Assembly (NCBI GenBank): GCA_019914995.1
Contig: CM034129.1
Span: forward strand, 5,965,725 to 6,029,724
Length of the DNA stretch: 64,000 bases
Direction of reading: 5' to 3'
Source of the DNA: Acanthochlamys bracteata
Lineage: Eukaryota > Streptophyta > Magnoliopsida > Pandanales > Velloziaceae
Shown here: positions 60,694 to 64,000 of the stretch, piece by piece
Numbering within the stretch: position 1 is the stretch's first letter
Layout of the letters: each line of letters starts with the position of its first letter
Translations under genes and position numbers: made by a program
Notes under the pieces: generated by a model
Database searches by the model: none
What the model was told of the DNA's origin: nothing
The model's input: only the letters and a program-made list of their open reading frames with translations

Positions 60694-63600
60694 TGATATC
60701 AGAGCCATTCGATCTTGAGAATTTTCTCAAATTTTAATTTAATTAAATTATTTATTTATTTTTTGGAAAATCTTTTTCGGTCTAGTTTGTAATCAACATT
60801 ATTATTTTTTGTTCTTATTGCCACAAGTCTGGTCATCTTGTGGATAGTTATTTTCAACTTTATCCATATTTATTTTCACAATACGGAAATAAATGAAGGC
60901 GAAAGGTTTTTTTTGTTCAATTTGCTCTTAAGATCCTAAAGCACATATCGTCGATAGTGTACCGACAATTCATCAGATCTCTCCTGACTTTTCAGATATT
61001 AAGTATCATCTTACCAAATTAGAACTTCAACAACAGTCTTTATTTGTTGGCTTCTCAATATCTGTATTTTCTGCCTCTTCAAGTATGTCTTTTTCTTGGA
61101 TATTAGATTTTGGTGCTTCTCATTACATGACTTCGAATGAGTCTTTATTATCTAAAATTATATCTTTACCATTATATTTTTCATCTTTACGAACAGTCGA
61201 TGGTTCTCAGTTATTTATTACTAAATTTGAATTTTTAATTCAGATACTCTAACTCTACCCTTTATCCTACATGTTCCAAGTACTACTTTTAATCTTATAT
61301 CCATTAGTAGCCTTCACGGGAGTGAATTCATTATTATTTTTTATTCTCTTACCTGCAATATAAAAGATCCTCATACTGCCCAAACTATTGGTTGTGCTCG
61401 TGAAAAGGGACGACTCTATTATTTAGAATATATTCGTACTTTTTTATCTAATTTTTTCACTATTAGTTATGCTGCTGTTGTTCTATCTAGTGCTGATTCG
61501 TGGAATAGATGTTTTAGTCATATTTCTGAATCTCGATTAAAAATTTTATTCCAAAGTGAAACCCTCGGGCAAGAATCTTTGCACCACTATCTGTATATAC
61601 ATGTTATAAATTGGCAAAATATTTAACTCTTCCTTTCACTAAAAGTTCATCTAAAACCAAACATCCTTTTGAGTTAGTCTATTTTGACACTTTGGGGCCC
61701 TGCATCTATCTCATCTATGACTGGTTTTTTTCTATTATATAAGTTTTATTGATTATTACACTCATTATACTTAGGTTTATCTCATGCGCAATCGATCGGA
61801 TCTTCGTTCTATTTATAGCAGGTTCACTGCTCTGATCTATACTTAATTAACTCTAAACTTAAAACTTTTTGTTCTGATTGCGCTCGTGAGTATCTGTCAT
61901 CTAACATGAGATTCATTTTACAGTCTCATGGCACTTTTTTTCAGCAGCCATGTCATTACACTAATGAACAGAATGGGATAACAGAACGCAAGCTTCGCTA
62001 TACTTTCGAGATTGCTCATGCTCTCTTATTATCCTATTATGTATCTCAAACTTTTTGAATAGAAGCAATTCTTACTTTAGTTAATCTTATCAATATCACT
62101 TTATTATCTGCCAAGACTCTTCATGAGAGTCTTTTCTTAATTCCTCCTGACTATAGCATATTTCACACTTTTATATGTACTTGTTTTATTCTTTTTTTTC
62201 GGACTGAGCGCACGAAACTATCTGCTACTTCAGCTAATTGTGTCCTTCTTGGCATTAGTTTTGAGCATAAAAGATGTCGTTGTTATGATCCTTTGGCTCG
62301 TCGTGTTCGTATTTCCCGATATGTCATATTTCTTAAAAATATATTTTATTTTTTAAAATCTCCTAACGTCGAATTTTTAATATCACCAGACACATATTTC
62401 TACACCATCTACTCAGTATTCTAATCACTTCATTGATCCAACTCTTTTATTTTTTTCTAATAGTACAGTCTCTTCTATAATAGTTCTCACGATAGTACAT
62501 TAGGATCCTCCATATTCTTTCCCTACTTCGAATTCACTATCTTCACCTTTATCACAATCCTCATATCCAACTGAACCACCACATACTCGTTAGTCACAAT
62601 GAATTCACAGACCACATAATCGGTTTGCCCCAAATTATTCTGGTCCACCAAATATGTTCGAGTTTGCCACATGTCCTCTTATCCTCTACAATTTTATTCT
62701 TTTCTTACTTGTATACATACTACTCCAGAGCCCAATTCTTATCAAGAAACAATTTAGTATCCTGATTGGCAGAAGGCTATAGTAGTGGAGTTTTATACTT
62801 TTCAGGAGACATGTACTCGTAATGTTGTCCTACTTCATGGAGCTTAGACTATTAGTTGTAAATAGGTTTTCAAAATCAAATATAAATCCGACGGATCTAT
62901 TGAGCGGCATAAGACTCGTCTTGTTGCTCGAAGATTTATTCAAAAGAATAGAATTGATTATGATGAGACATTTGCTCTTGTAGCTCAGATGACCATAGTT
63001 CGTACTTAGTTGTTGTTGTTGCTGCAGTACGTCGGTGAGTTTTTTATCAGATGGACATGAAAAAATATATTTCTTCATGGTACTTTATCCGAGATTGTTT
63101 ATATGCAGCATCCTTCATGTCTCTCTATACTGTAAGGCTATATATGTCGGCTCCGTCGTGATACTTATAGACTCAAATAGGCTTTTAGAACTTCTTTTGA
63201 GTGTTCTAAATGAGCCATTACAAAAGCATACTTTTAGCAGAGTTATCAAAATCACTCCTTATTTGTACGGTCTTCACCCAAGAGGACAGTATTTCTATTG
63301 TTATATGTAGATGATACTATTATAACAAGAGATTCGGTAGGAATAACAGCAACTCAAAGATATTTTCGTCAGGAATTTCAAATTAAATTTCTTGGTCACT
63401 TACGTTATTTTCTTGTATTGTACATTGCTTAGGATGATAGAGATATTCTTATTTCTTAACAAAAATATGCCTCAGATATTATAAGATCATCAGATATATC
63501 GGATAGTAAGACAGTTGAGACTCCTATGCAGCTTCATGTTAAGCTTCGTCCCACTGGCGGTGAGACTCTCCCAGATCTTAGTCGGTACAGACAATTAGTT

Positions 63601-64000
63601 GGTCAGCCTGTATATCTTTGTTTAACGAGGCCAGATATTTCTCATACAATTAGTATTGTCAGTCAGTTTGTTTCTGTACCTCGATCAATACATTATTGTG
63701 CTTTATTTCGAATTCTCAAATATCTTTAAGATACGATTACTCGCTCACTTTTTATATCTTCTATGTCAAATTTGAAGCTTAGGTACTTTTCAGATGCAAA
63801 TTGGGCAGGTGATCCAACCACCAGAAGATCTAATACAGTTTTTTACAAAAGCAGAGTATAGATCTATAGCTGTTATTACTAGAGATATTATTTGTGTGCG
63901 TAAATTGCTATCCGATATGAGTATTACACTTACAAGATCTACATTTTTATACTGTGACAATCGAAGTTCTATTCAGATTACGAGCAATCCAGTTTTTCAT
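60477..64000 (+). mobile_element. Decayed Ty1/copia retrotransposon, running off the window
   Basis: The 5' LTR is 60477-60693 (TGTTAGGAC...CGTTTCA, 217 bp). It is followed directly by tgatatcagagcc, the initiator tRNA-Met primer site with one change. The polyprotein order is copia: protease near 61,095 (WILDFGASHYMT, catalytic Ser of the DSG motif now Phe), integrase (CAREYLSSN near 61,880, NEQNGITERKLR near 61,970, YDPLARRVRISRYVIFL near 62,270), reverse transcriptase (DWQKAIVVEF near 62,765, KTRLVARRFIQKN near 62,910, LLLYVDDTII near 63,295), and then the RPDISHTISIVSQFV block (63,630) and RNase H-like SDANWAGDPTTRRS (63,790). Many stops and frameshifts interrupt it and Gag is not recognisable. 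The 3' LTR lies beyond the window. Confidence 0.92.

Noticed and set aside
1-64000. tRNA, rRNA, CRISPR arrays and bacterial-type operons
   Set aside because: No tRNA B-box with a matching fold, no rRNA sequence, no regular short repeat-spacer array and no ribosome-binding-site-led gene clusters were seen. The genes are clearly spliced plant genes.

Overview
This is nuclear DNA from a flowering plant, very probably a dicot. It is AT-rich, its genes carry GT-AG introns, transposable elements are dense, and it holds plant-only families: STP hexose transporters and a TIR1/AFB auxin receptor. The receptor looks like the AFB6 branch, which Brassicaceae and grasses are reported to lack, so those groups are less likely. 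I cannot name the species. No organellar, bacterial or viral gene cluster is present. By eye I found no rRNA or tRNA gene and no CRISPR array.

Layout. 1-6 kb: relics only (last exon of a DUF1223-like gene, a decayed copia polymerase on the minus strand, a 415-bp CACTA-type relic). 6.2-9.9 kb: an intact four-exon STP gene (copy 1, minus strand). 10.4-18.1 kb: four or fewer solo LTRs of one retrotransposon family, a Tourist-type MITE and AT-rich filler. 18.9-19.7 kb: a block that recurs at 33.3-34.05 kb. 21.7-23.1 and 28.4-28.6 kb: an STP pseudogene whose exon 2 is cut by a solo LTR (23130-28365, target duplication CAAAC). That LTR is itself cut by a 3.76-kb TTA-flanked DNA transposon carrying an exon of RNA polymerase subunit RPB12. 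28.6-34.05 kb: a second, near-intact STP gene (copy 2) with its flanks. 34.05-41.64 kb: a 7.6-kb PIF/Harbinger element with an intact Myb/SANT-like gene and a broken DDE transposase. 44.27-44.42 kb: a lone STP exon 1. 45.06-46.77 kb: an intronless armadillo-repeat gene. 49.8-53.66 kb: the three-exon AFB6-like auxin receptor. 56.4-57.2 kb: a TRIM retroelement. 60.48-64.0 kb: a decayed copia element running off the window.

History. All STP parts lie on the minus strand. The simplest reading is an old tandem pair, copy 1 and the pseudogene. A segmental copy of copy 1, with both flanks, then landed in intron 1 of the other gene. That separated its exon 1 (44.3 kb) from exons 2-4 (28.6-21.7 kb), and transposons later inflated every gap. 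A nearly identical tract across exon 3, intron 3 and exon 4 of copies 1 and 2 suggests later gene conversion.

Functionally the living genes are independent: one certain and one possible H+/hexose symporter, an ARM-repeat protein of unknown role, and an auxin co-receptor. I saw no undescribed multi-gene system. The most unusual content is the split STP gene, the nested RPB12-carrying transposon, and the Harbinger element with a spliced 5' leader and an intronic telomere-like minisatellite.
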